Assembly: GCF_003955665.1 (NCBI RefSeq)
Contig: NZ_RXHU01000131.1
Location: 1 to 46,948, forward strand
Source of the DNA: Paenibacillus whitsoniae
Lineage (GTDB): Bacteria > Bacillota > Bacilli > Paenibacillales > NBRC-103111
Direction of reading: 5' to 3'
Length of the DNA stretch: 46,948 bases
Positions 35,470 to 43,564 of this stretch are shown one piece after another. A model generated the notes under the pieces. It worked only from the letters and a program-made list of their open reading frames with translations. It was not told the DNA's origin and made no database searches. Both the position numbers and the translations under genes were made by a program. The stretch's first letter is position 1. Every line of letters starts with the position of its first letter.

Positions 35470-37545
35470 ATGGACATTAGTCAGTACTTATCAATGTTTA
35501 TCGATGAATCCAAAGAGCATTTGCAATCGTTGAATGAAAATCTTTTAAGTTTGGAAGCGAATCCTCAGGATATTAGCATCGTACATAACATTTTCCGGTC
35601 CGCTCACACGTTAAAAGGGATGGCCGCAACAATGGGGTTTGAAGACATCGCAGCGTTGACCCATGATATGGAGAACGTGCTCGATCTCGTACGGAACAGT
35701 AAAATTGAAATGAATCCGTTCATCTTCGATTGCATTTTCAAGAGCTTGGATTCCCTGGAAACGATGGTTGAGGACATCATTCAAGGCGGAACAGGAAGCG
35801 CCGATGTTTCTGCAATCGTTGCTTCGCTGCGTTCAATTGTCTCCGGTGATTACTTGAAGACGGAAGCGCCTGCTGCAGCCGCTCCGTCTAAAGCGCCGAC
35901 CCGCGGTATTGAAGTGGATGAATTTCAATATTCCATCCTGCAGCAGTCGATCGACTCCGGATTCCGCGTCTTCTATGTGGAAGTCACCGTTAACGAGAAC
36001 TGTGTGTTAAAAGCAGCACGTGCTTATATGGTATTTGACGCGATGGAACGAATGGGCGAGATCGTCAAATCGACGCCATCTGTTCAAGAAATCGAGCAGG
36101 AGAAATTCGATCGTTCCTTCTCCCTCTATTTTATTTCCCAAGTGGATCAAGCCACGTTGGAGAAAGAAATCCTGAACGTCTCCGAAATCGCGTCCGCTGT
36201 CATTATCACGGTAGATTCGGAATCATTGGCCGAATTGTCGAACCCCGCTGCAGCTGAAGTAAATGCGGCTAGCAAGGAAATTGCAGCGACAGCGGCTCCT
36301 GCTGCACCAGCACCAGCTGCACCCGCAAAGCCGGAGGCGCCTGCCCCTACGGCCGCTGGCAAGCCTGCTGCAGGAGCAGGCGGAGCGCCCGTCGCAAGCC
36401 GCACAATTCGCGTGGATATCGATCGTCTGGACACGCTGATGAATTTGTTCAGCGAGCTGTTGATCGACCGCGTGCGTCTGGAGCAGTTGGCGAGCGAAGT
36501 GAAGCGTAACGATTTGACGGAAACCGTAGAACATATGTCGCGCGTCAGCAGCGATTTGCAAAATATCGTGCTAAAGCTTCGCATGGTGCCGGTCGATTCG
36601 GTGTTCAATCGATTCCCACGGATGATTCGCGACTTGGCGAAATCGCTGGATAAAAAAGTTGAACTCGTCATCACAGGTGCGGAGACCGAGCTTGACCGCA
36701 CAGTCATTGACGAGATTGGGGATCCGTTAGTTCACTTGCTGCGCAACGCGGTGGATCACGGCATAGAGCCGATCAGCGACCGTTTGGCTGCGGGCAAGCC
36801 GGAGCACGGCACAATTTATCTTCGCGCCTTCCACAGCGGCAACCATGTTTTCATCGAAATCGAAGAGGACGGCCGCGGCATTTATCGTGATAAAGTGCTC
36901 AAGACGGCATTAAAAAATGGGCTTGTTACCCAAGAGCAAGCCGCGAAACTGACCGACCATGAAGTGTACAACTTATTGTTCGCCTCAGGCTTCAGCACAG
37001 CGGAAAAAATTTCCGATATTTCCGGGCGCGGTGTCGGTCTCGACGTCGTAAAAACGAAAATTCAAACACTGGGCGGCCACGTGCAGGTTGATTCCAAGCC
37101 TGGCTTCGGCAGCAAGTTCTCGGTCCAATTGCCGCTGACACTGTCGATCATTTCGGCTATGCTCGTTCGTCTAGGCAGCGAGAAATACGCGATTCCGCTT
37201 TCATCCATCGTCGAAACGTCGGCGATCCAGAAATCACAAATCCGAAATATTCACGGCAATCTGATGATCGATTATCGGGGCAGTATCATCCCGGTCGTCT
37301 CCTTGAGCACGTTGTTTGAGGTGCCGGACTACGACGAAGATAAGGAAACCGAAACGGAAATCGTTGTTGTCCGCAAGGGCGACAAGCAAGTAGCGCTGAT
37401 GGTGGACGAGTTTATCGGCCAGCAGGAGATTGTACTGAAGCCGCTTGGCAAATACTTAACCGGCGTTTTCGCGGTTTCCGGCGCAACGATTCTGGGCGAC
37501 GGTCAAGTGGCCCTGATTATTGATACGAACGCACTTATTAAATAA
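35470..37545 (+). CDS. cheA: Chemotaxis histidine kinase CheA
   Basis: Sensor kinase that phosphorylates CheY and CheB. It has 691 residues from the ATG at 35470, behind GGGGGTG. Hpt domain: phosphohistidine H46 in FRSAHTLKGMAATMG. A CheY-binding P2 domain (about 155-255) is flanked by an Ala/Pro-rich linker. The dimerisation helix pair starts near 315 (IRVDIDRLDTLMNLFSELLI), and the ATPase part has HLLRNAVDHGIEP near 425 with GRGVGLDVVK. The C-terminal CheW-like domain runs from about 555. Confidence 0.98.
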   Translation: MDISQYLSMFIDESKEHLQSLNENLLSLEANPQDISIVHNIFRSAHTLKGMAATMGFEDIAALTHDMENVLDLVRNSKIEMNPFIFDCIFKSLDSLETMVEDIIQGGTGSADVSAIVASLRSIVSGDYLKTEAPAAAAPSKAPTRGIEVDEFQYSILQQSIDSGFRVFYVEVTVNENCVLKAARAYMVFDAMERMGEIVKSTPSVQEIEQEKFDRSFSLYFISQVDQATLEKEILNVSEIASAVIITVDSESLAELSNPAAAEVNAASKEIAATAAPAAPAPAAPAKPEAPAPTAAGKPAAGAGGAPVASRTIRVDIDRLDTLMNLFSELLIDRVRLEQLASEVKRNDLTETVEHMSRVSSDLQNIVLKLRMVPVDSVFNRFPRMIRDLAKSLDKKVELVITGAETELDRTVIDEIGDPLVHLLRNAVDHGIEPISDRLAAGKPEHGTIYLRAFHSGNHVFIEIEEDGRGIYRDKVLKTALKNGLVTQEQAAKLTDHEVYNLLFASGFSTAEKISDISGRGVGLDVVKTKIQTLGGHVQVDSKPGFGSKFSVQLPLTLSIISAMLVRLGSEKYAIPLSSIVETSAIQKSQIRNIHGNLMIDYRGSIIPVVSLSTLFEVPDYDEDKETETEIVVVRKGDKQVALMVDEFIGQQEIVLKPLGKYLTGVFAVSGATILGDGQVALIIDTNALIK

Positions 37546-37572
37546 ACCATATTCGCTAAGGAGGCTATCACC

Positions 37573-38034
37573 ATGGGAGAAGAAAAAAAGGTCATTGTCT
37601 TTACGCTTGGATCGGAAGAGTATGGGGTTGAAGTCGAGAAAGTAAGAACGATTGAAAGAATGCAACCGATGACGCGTGTGCCGAAGGCACCGGACTTCAT
37701 TAAAGGCGTTATCAATTTGCGCGGCGTTGTCATCCCTGTCATTCATCTGCGTGCTAGATTCGGGTTGGAAGAGAACGAAAGCACGGATGCTACACGGATT
37801 ATTATCGTTTCCGCCGGCGACTTTGAAGTAGGACTAATTGTAGATTCAGCCAATGATGTGATTGATGTGGATACGGACAACATCAACACACCGCCTGAAA
37901 TTGTCGGCGGCATTAAGGCGAAGTACCTGGACGGTATTGCGCGCGTTGGGGATAATCGACTACTTGTTCTATTAAACCTGGAGCAAGTGCTCAATAAAAG
38001 CGAGATTTCGCAATTAGAAAGACTTGAGGACTAG
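37573..38034 (+). CDS. cheW: Chemotaxis scaffold protein CheW
   Basis: Couples CheA to receptors. It has 153 residues with the CheW fold: EKKVIVFTLGSEEYGVEVEK at the start, then TRVPKAPDFIKGVINLRGVV. The ATG follows TAAGGAGG. cheC begins five bases after the stop. Confidence 0.97.
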   Translation: MGEEKKVIVFTLGSEEYGVEVEKVRTIERMQPMTRVPKAPDFIKGVINLRGVVIPVIHLRARFGLEENESTDATRIIIVSAGDFEVGLIVDSANDVIDVDTDNINTPPEIVGGIKAKYLDGIARVGDNRLLVLLNLEQVLNKSEISQLERLED

Positions 38035-38038
38035 GCTA

Positions 38039-38671
38039 GTGGATGTATTCGGTCGCTTGGAAGAGTTTCAGTTGGATGTCCTCAAGGAAGTCGGCAATAT
38101 TGGAGCAGGTCATGCTGCAACTGCGCTTTCCACTTTGCTGGATAAGCCGATTGACATGCTCGTGCCAAAAGTAAGAATGTTGCCGTTTGAAGAAATTTGT
38201 GAAAGCGTCGGCGGCGCGGAGGCCGTTGTACTGGCCATCTTCTTGCGAGTGGAGGGGGATGCGCCTGGCAACATGTTTTTCATTTTGAATTTGGATGCAG
38301 CGAAAAATATGCTGCGCGATCTCATTGGTCTTCACATTTCGGACGAGCAAGGGGAGTACTCCGAGTTGGAATTGTCTGCGCTGAATGAAATCGGTAACAT
38401 ATTGGCCGGCTCGTACTTGTCTTCACTTGCTGATTTTACAAACTTGAATTTGCAGCCGACGGTCCCGTCTCTGGCGATCGACATGTCCGGCGCAATTTTG
38501 AGTTATGGTTTACTGCAATTTGGTCAAATGGGAGACCAGGCCCTTCTCATTGATACCAAATTTTTGGAAGGGGAGAATGAAGTGCAGGGGCACTTCTTCT
38601 TGATCCCCGATCCGGAATCGTTTGGTAAAATATTTTCCGCACTAGGGGTAGTCTCTGATGATGCAGGATAG
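38039..38671 (+). CDS. cheC: CheY-P phosphatase CheC
   Basis: Dephosphorylates CheY-P and binds CheD in the Bacillus-type adaptation loop. It has 210 residues (B. subtilis 209) from a GTG at 38039, preceded by a GAGG. The two phosphatase sites are EVGNIGAGHAATALSTL near 21 and LNEIGNILAGSYLSSLADF near 120. It overlaps cheD by 14 bases. Confidence 0.95.
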   Translation: MDVFGRLEEFQLDVLKEVGNIGAGHAATALSTLLDKPIDMLVPKVRMLPFEEICESVGGAEAVVLAIFLRVEGDAPGNMFFILNLDAAKNMLRDLIGLHISDEQGEYSELELSALNEIGNILAGSYLSSLADFTNLNLQPTVPSLAIDMSGAILSYGLLQFGQMGDQALLIDTKFLEGENEVQGHFFLIPDPESFGKIFSALGVVSDDAG

Positions 38672-39152
38672 TCTAATAAAAGTAGGTATGGCTGACCTCA
38701 ATGTTGCAGAACGCGGTGGTGTCTTAAAAACTACAGGCCTGGGTTCATGTGTAGGCGTAACCCTTTATGACAGCCGGGCGAAAGTCGGAGGGATGGCGCA
38801 CGTGATGCTGCCTTCTTCTGAAATCGCCCGTGAAGGGTCACTCAATATCGCCAAATATGCGGATACCGCAATTCCTGAATTAATATCCAAAATGGCGCAG
38901 CTTGGCGCCAATGTTCACAAGCTTGAGGCTAAGCTAGCCGGCGGTGCTCAGATGTTTGCATTTGCCGGGAATAACGACACCATGAGAATCGGTCCGCGCA
39001 ATGTGGAATCCTGCAAAGAAATGCTTAGTCAATATCGCATCCCGATTATAGCGGAGGATACGGGGGCCAATTACGGTCGCACAATCGAGTTTATCTGTGA
39101 GACGGGGATTTTGGTCATCCGAAGCGTTCAATTAGGCGTAAAGGAAATTTAA
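38658..39152 (+). CDS. cheD: Chemoreceptor glutamine deamidase CheD
   Basis: Deamidates receptors and acts with CheC. It has 164 residues. The catalytic cysteine is in TTGLGSCVGVTLYD near residue 30 and the histidine in GGMAHVMLPSS near 47; both match the family. Two neighbouring ATGs (38658, 38661) are possible starts. Confidence 0.97.
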   Translation: MMQDSLIKVGMADLNVAERGGVLKTTGLGSCVGVTLYDSRAKVGGMAHVMLPSSEIAREGSLNIAKYADTAIPELISKMAQLGANVHKLEAKLAGGAQMFAFAGNNDTMRIGPRNVESCKEMLSQYRIPIIAEDTGANYGRTIEFICETGILVIRSVQLGVKEI

Positions 39153-39154
39153 TT

Positions 39155-39586
39155 ATGATTGGTACAATGCGAATTAACGTCATCGTAGCTTCACTAGCGG
39201 GCCTATTCACTTTTGCCTTATCGATCGGCAACAATTTGCTGCTGTCGACTTTGCTAAAAAGCGTATATGCTTTCCTTATTTTATTCGTGCTTACTTTCGG
39301 TTTTCGTTGGGTGCTGGGCCTGGTTGCGGGAGCGGGAGAAGCTTCGGCCAAAACCTCAGCTGATCCTATGCAGGAGAATGGGCAACTGGGACAGAATTTA
39401 GATATGGTGACTCCGAACGAGGACGGCGAAACGCTTGAGCTTATGAAGTCGAATCTTTCAAACCAGAATGCCGATTCACTGTCAGACATGCAATTTTCAC
39501 CACTGAATCCACCTAAGCTAGTCACCAAGAAAGAATTGGACCCTGAACAACTGGCGGGTGCACTAAGGCGAATGTCCGAAGATTAA
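39155..39586 (+). CDS. Predicted membrane protein of unknown function between cheD and sigD
   Basis: It has 143 residues, starting three bases after cheD with AAGGAAATTT as a weak ribosome binding site. Two hydrophobic segments lie at about 8-28 and 35-60. The remainder is soluble and polar, ending LDPEQLAGALRRMSED. This tail resembles the FliG-binding end of FliF in the same operon (KRPEDFVNLLRTWLVDE). I do not recognise a named family. The gene occupies the place before sigD, so its product may be flagellar, but that is inference. Confidence 0.75.
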   Translation: MIGTMRINVIVASLAGLFTFALSIGNNLLLSTLLKSVYAFLILFVLTFGFRWVLGLVAGAGEASAKTSADPMQENGQLGQNLDMVTPNEDGETLELMKSNLSNQNADSLSDMQFSPLNPPKLVTKKELDPEQLAGALRRMSED

Positions 39587-39595
39587 GGATGGTGA

Positions 39596-40396
39596 ATGTT
39601 TAGAACCATGATTGAACAAAAACAACCGCATCTTGCTAATATTGACTTGTGGAAGCAGTGGAAGGAACATAGCCAGATTGCCGCTAGACAGTCGCTGATC
39701 GAAAGTTATTTGCCGCTTGTCGACTATGTCTCCGGGCGTCTGGCGATTGGGCTCCCTAAAACGGTTTCGAAAGATGACTTGTCCAGTTTTGGCGTGATGG
39801 GCTTGATCGATGCGATAGAGAAGTTTGATTATGAGCGAGGACTGCAGTTTGAAACGTACGCTTCTTGGCGCATACGCGGCGCCATCATTGATGGGCTGCG
39901 GCAAGGCGACTGGGTGCCGAGATCCGTTCGGGAGAAGGCTAGAAAGATCGAGGATGCTTATCAAAAGCTTGAACAACAGTACTTGCGTTCTGTGTCGGAT
40001 TCGGAGATTAGTGCCTATTTGCAAATTACCGAGCAGGAATTTCAACAAATGCTCCAGGATATATCGATCACGACCGTATGCTCCATCGATGATCCGATTC
40101 GGGAAGAAGAGTCTGAAACTAGGCTTTCCTTACTTGTGGACGAAAAGGCGAAGAACCCTGAAGTTCAGGTGAATGAATTTTATTTAAAAGAATCTTTGGC
40201 GAAAGCGATCGAGCGCTTGACTGAAAAGGAGAGAACGGTTGTTTCGCTGTTTTATTTTGAGGAGTTGTCCTTGAGTGAAATTGCCGAGGTGATGAGCTTA
40301 TCGCCGTCACGTATTTCTCAACTGCATTCTAAGGCGATTCTTAGGTTGAAAGGTGTGCTGGGACGTTTTAAGAATCAACTCTTCCAAGATAGCTAA
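39596..40396 (+). CDS. sigD: RNA polymerase sigma factor SigD (FliA/WhiG family)
   Basis: Sigma factor for late flagellar, autolysin and chemotaxis genes. It has 266 residues. Region 2 contains LIDAIEKFDYERGLQFETYA near residue 75 and RIRGAIIDGLRQGDWVPRSV; region 4 contains LSEIAEVMSLSPSRISQLHS near 225. The ATG at 39596 is favoured over 39608 for spacing from AAGGATGG. The flgM gene is not in the window. Confidence 0.97.
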   Translation: MFRTMIEQKQPHLANIDLWKQWKEHSQIAARQSLIESYLPLVDYVSGRLAIGLPKTVSKDDLSSFGVMGLIDAIEKFDYERGLQFETYASWRIRGAIIDGLRQGDWVPRSVREKARKIEDAYQKLEQQYLRSVSDSEISAYLQITEQEFQQMLQDISITTVCSIDDPIREEESETRLSLLVDEKAKNPEVQVNEFYLKESLAKAIERLTEKERTVVSLFYFEELSLSEIAEVMSLSPSRISQLHSKAILRLKGVLGRFKNQLFQDS

Positions 40397-40429
40397 CACA
40401 TTCTGAACGAAATGAAAGGTGGTATGTCC

Positions 40430-41839
40430 ATGAGCGAGGGGAACATGCCTTTGGAGTATTACATTCAAATCTCAGTGTCGGATGATAAGCTGTCGGCACA
40501 TGCACTTCTTTCCAATCTGGACGACAATTTTACGGTAACGTTAGGGCAGCTGAAAGGTCTTGTTCAGTCCCATCAAGTCGTTCACGGCGTAGACGAATCG
40601 GTTTTGTCGGCGATCGTTGCCAATCCCCGGTCGTTTGCACAGCGGAAAACGCAGATTGCTTCAGGCACTCCGTCCACAGACGGGAAAAACGGTTATGTGA
40701 AGCTCTTGTTCGATATGGAAGCCGACGATAAGAAAGCGATCGAGCAAGAGGACGGACGGGTTAATTTCAAAGAAGTCATTTCCTTGCACAATGTGAAAAA
40801 AGGGCAGTTGATCGGACAGCGCTTCCTGGCGACGGATGGTGCACCCGGCCGAGCGGTAACCGGTGAAATGCTGCCTTATAAGAAAGGCAAAGAAACCCGT
40901 TTCAAAATGGGGAAAAACGTCGTGGCCGATAACGATGCTACGGGACTATATGCTACAATCGACGGCATGGTGGTCAAGACCGACAAGGATAAAATCAACG
41001 TATTTCCGATTTATGAAGTCAATGGCGATGTCGATTATCGTGTTGGGAATATTGATTTTATCGGCACAGTTGTCATCCGCGGCAATGTTCTTCCAGGCTT
41101 TAAAGTTCGCGCGGCCGGAGACATTCGGATCATTGGTGGCGTCGAAGCGGCCGAGTTGGAAGCAGAGGGCTCGATTGAGATTACTGCAGGCATTGTCGGG
41201 CAAAATAAAGCGAATATTAAAGCCGGGTCCAATGTGAAAAGCTCCTTTATCCAAGATGCAACCATTGAAGCAGGGGGAGATTTAACGGTTTCGCAAAGTA
41301 TTATGCATTCGACAGTGCGCGCAGGAAAAAGTGTGATTTGTGCCGGTTCCAAGGGACTCATTGTCGGAGGAACGATTCAAGCCGGCGAACAGGTGACGGC
41401 GAGAACGATCGGCAATTCCATGTCAACGACGACCGTTATTGAAGTCGGCGTGCTGCCGGAGCTTCGCAACGAACTGGTGCAACTTCGCGCACAGCTTCGC
41501 ACGCATATGGACAATTTTGAAAAGACGACTAAAGCGCTTTCGATCCTGGACCAACTGGCTGCTGCAGGCCAATTGACGCCGGATAAAGTGGGCATGCGCG
41601 TCAAGTTGAATCATACGAAGAAACAGGCGATTGAAGAGCAGAACGTGCTCAAAGAACGCATGCTTGAAATCGAGAAGTCGCTGGAGGATTCCTCCACTGC
41701 CAAGGTTCAAGTTATCTCGACGATCTATGGCGGGACGAAGCTCGTGATCGGCCGCAATACCAAATTCATCAAAGATCAGGCGAATCGCGTTACTTATCGT
41801 CTTCACGATGGAGATATTTCATTTAGTGCTAATGTGTAA
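40430..41839 (+). CDS. FapA family (DUF342) protein
   Basis: It has 469 residues; the ATG at 40430 has AAAGGTGG at ideal spacing, unlike two upstream in-frame ATGs. It carries a central right-handed beta-helix of the DUF342/FapA type (about 190-345) with repeated Gly/Val/Ala segments such as VVIRGNVLPGFKVRAAGDIR, and a coiled coil at about 345-430. The function of the family is not settled; a cell-surface or polymer-related scaffold role has been proposed. It follows sigD by 33 bases. Confidence 0.85.
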   Translation: MSEGNMPLEYYIQISVSDDKLSAHALLSNLDDNFTVTLGQLKGLVQSHQVVHGVDESVLSAIVANPRSFAQRKTQIASGTPSTDGKNGYVKLLFDMEADDKKAIEQEDGRVNFKEVISLHNVKKGQLIGQRFLATDGAPGRAVTGEMLPYKKGKETRFKMGKNVVADNDATGLYATIDGMVVKTDKDKINVFPIYEVNGDVDYRVGNIDFIGTVVIRGNVLPGFKVRAAGDIRIIGGVEAAELEAEGSIEITAGIVGQNKANIKAGSNVKSSFIQDATIEAGGDLTVSQSIMHSTVRAGKSVICAGSKGLIVGGTIQAGEQVTARTIGNSMSTTTVIEVGVLPELRNELVQLRAQLRTHMDNFEKTTKALSILDQLAAAGQLTPDKVGMRVKLNHTKKQAIEEQNVLKERMLEIEKSLEDSSTAKVQVISTIYGGTKLVIGRNTKFIKDQANRVTYRLHDGDISFSANV

Positions 41840-41856
41840 ATGGGGAGGTGTAAGCG

Positions 41857-42186
41857 ATGAGTTTTAAAGCCATCGATTTACAGTTCGCCGTACACAAAAA
41901 CGACGAGGCCGGGATAAAGCAAAACCAACTGATGCAGAAACCGCGGCACGATGAAGTCGTGCTTGAGCAGCATGCTTTGCTGGAGACGGATCACGATCGT
42001 CATCGCAGCGCCAAGCTGGAGGAAAGCGCACGCCCGGATCTCAAAGACAAGCATGAGCAGAAGCGCGCTCCGCAAGAGCGCAAGGCTCGCGGCGCCGCCT
42101 CCGGGCAAACGGCCGCTGTGCCAGAGGACGGCGTGCGCGTTCCCGTACATCCCTATAAAGGGCATCATATTGATTTGTCTCTTTAA
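41857..42186 (+). CDS. Small charged protein of unknown function in motility operon
   Basis: It has 109 residues, very rich in Lys, Arg, Glu, His and Gln, with no membrane segment. N-terminal FKAIDLQFAVHKNDEAGIK looks helical; the C-terminal HPYKGHHIDLSL is separated by a charged, Ala-rich middle likely to be disordered. GGGGAGGTG precedes the ATG. I think I have seen similar short proteins at the end of other Firmicutes flagellar operons, but cannot verify it. Function unknown. Confidence 0.65.
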   Translation: MSFKAIDLQFAVHKNDEAGIKQNQLMQKPRHDEVVLEQHALLETDHDRHRSAKLEESARPDLKDKHEQKRAPQERKARGAASGQTAAVPEDGVRVPVHPYKGHHIDLSL

Positions 42187-42225
42187 TTTTTTTGAACAAC
42201 CGCTGAAAAGAAAAAGGTGAAACTC

Positions 42226-42822
42226 ATGGCAATGCCGCCATTTGTATACGTTATTTTGCTCGGTCTGGTCTTGGTCGTCTACGCGCGGTTTCTTCCAAAA
42301 ACCGTTTCAACCGGAGCGGGGAAGGCGAAATCGGCCGTTCAGGAGATCGAGGAAACAATCGAACATTTCGCGGCGGAAATGGATGAACAAAATCAGGCCA
42401 TGCTCGATCTCTTTACGAAAACGAAACATGACTACGAAGTGGAGCTCGCCAAACTGGCGGGGCGCTTGGAGTCGTTGGAGCGCCAAAAAATCGAGCTTTC
42501 GCGCGAACTGACCAAGCAATCTTCAGCTGAGCTTGGAGCTGATCGTACCACGATGGCGGAGACGGCCGTTTCCATCAGCCCGCAAGAAGTACAGGAAGCG
42601 CATGCGGCAGCGGAAAGTTATGCAGCAGCCGATCAAGCGGCGCAGCCCGATCCAGAGCCACCATACACAGGGTTAAGCATGAGAACGCGCTATATGGAGC
42701 TATTTGCTTTGCATGACCAAGGCAAAAGCGTTGAGGCCATCGCCAAAAAGCTGAATATGAATAAAGGCGAAGTCAATTTGATCCTCCAACTCTCCAGACA
42801 GGAGGAGCGTACGCATGTTTAA
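42226..42822 (+). CDS. SwrB-like membrane protein with coiled coil and C-terminal helix-turn-helix
   Basis: It has 198 residues from the ATG at 42226 (AAAAGGTGA ribosome binding site; an upstream in-frame GTG overlaps it). An N-terminal membrane helix (about 4-22) is followed by a coiled coil (about 35-95). The C-terminal ELFALHDQGKSVEAIAKKLN helix-turn-helix is near 160-190. The layout and position after sigD match B. subtilis SwrB, which promotes flagellar assembly and swarming; sequence identity is not evident, so this is inference. Confidence 0.7.
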   Translation: MAMPPFVYVILLGLVLVVYARFLPKTVSTGAGKAKSAVQEIEETIEHFAAEMDEQNQAMLDLFTKTKHDYEVELAKLAGRLESLERQKIELSRELTKQSSAELGADRTTMAETAVSISPQEVQEAHAAAESYAAADQAAQPDPEPPYTGLSMRTRYMELFALHDQGKSVEAIAKKLNMNKGEVNLILQLSRQEERTHV

Positions 42823-43342
42823 GAATCGTTTATTCGTTTCAGGTCTCGGCATCGGCGTCATCGTTGGGGCGATTTTGCTGGAAATTATGCTTGTTCGTCC
42901 TAGCGCGGCGCCGAATACCAACCCCTCCGGCACGATTTCGTTGGAGGAGATGGACCCGCAGAAGCTTAAGCAGGAAGCCTCTAAATATTTTCAAGTCTAC
43001 GATTTGAATGTGAAAATGTTTACGCAAGCCGAGCTTGACGCAGCTGTGCAGAAGAAAGTCAAAGAAGAGGGAGACAAAGCGGCAGCCGCACCGAAAACGG
43101 AACAACAGACGGCCAAAGCGCCGCCGCAGAAAATTGTAATTTACGTTCAACCTAATCTTGATGCGACGGCCGTCGCCGATTTGCTCGTTCAATCCGGCGT
43201 CATTGCGGATCGCAACGCGTTTGCAGCGGAGCTTGCCAAACAGGGGGGCAATTACAAGATTCAGGTCGGCTTCCACGCCTTCGAGGGCGTGCAGGATATG
43301 GCCGGAATCGTGGCCAATTTGTTGACGCAGCCGCCGAAATAA
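42815..43342 (+). CDS. Membrane-anchored protein, C-terminus resembling the MltG LysM-like segment
   Basis: It has 175 residues overlapping the previous gene by eight bases (ribosome binding site CAGGAGGAG). One membrane helix lies at about 8-27, then a polar Ala/Lys/Gln linker. The C-terminal 65 residues (VIYVQPNLDATAVADLLVQS through FHAFEGVQDMAGIVANLLTQ) resemble the small LysM-like domain before the catalytic part of the endolytic transglycosylase MltG. The catalytic domain itself is absent. It may bind peptidoglycan, but this is inference. Confidence 0.65.
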   Translation: MFKNRLFVSGLGIGVIVGAILLEIMLVRPSAAPNTNPSGTISLEEMDPQKLKQEASKYFQVYDLNVKMFTQAELDAAVQKKVKEEGDKAAAAPKTEQQTAKAPPQKIVIYVQPNLDATAVADLLVQSGVIADRNAFAAELAKQGGNYKIQVGFHAFEGVQDMAGIVANLLTQPPK

Positions 43343-43351
43343 GTCGGGCTA

Positions 43352-43379
43352 AAAGATCTTCTTCGAAAGATCTTTTTTT
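43352..43379 (+). terminator. Rho-independent terminator at the end of the fla/che operon
   Basis: AAAGATCTT and AAGATCTTT form a perfect stem with a short CTTCGA loop, followed by a T run. It lies nine bases after the last operon stop. Confidence 0.88.
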
Positions 43380-43413
43380 GTTGAAACGGCCAAATTTCGA
43401 TAGGGAGAAAAAG

Positions 43414-43442
43414 TTGCAACCGATTTTCAGTTGTGGTATATT
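43414..43442 (+). promoter_or_regulatory. rpsB: Sigma-A promoter of rpsB
   Basis: TTGCAA (43414-43419), 17-base spacer, TATATT (43437-43442). Good hexamers with optimal spacing, about 120 bases ahead of rpsB. The expected transcript start is near 43449. Confidence 0.75.
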
Positions 43443-43464
43443 TATTCACGGTGTTAAAAACTCA

Positions 43465-43526
43465 CGCCCGTCAATTTGCATAATGGTGCTTACATATGTA
43501 GGTTTTATGCAAAGATGCGAGGGGCG
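43465..43526 (+). promoter_or_regulatory. rpsB: Structured 5' leader of rpsB
   Basis: TTTGCATAA (43475-43483) pairs perfectly with TTATGCAAA (43505-43513). Outside it, CGCCC (43465-43469) pairs with GGGCG (43522-43526), with unpaired bases (GTCAA and GATGCGAG) between the two stems. The loop contains ACATATGT. This looks like a ribosomal-protein leader or similar RNA, with S2 as the likely ligand; that is inference. No T tract follows. Confidence 0.6.
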
Positions 43527-43564
43527 GCGGATGCCAAATAAACCATTTTGAGGAGGGATTGGGG

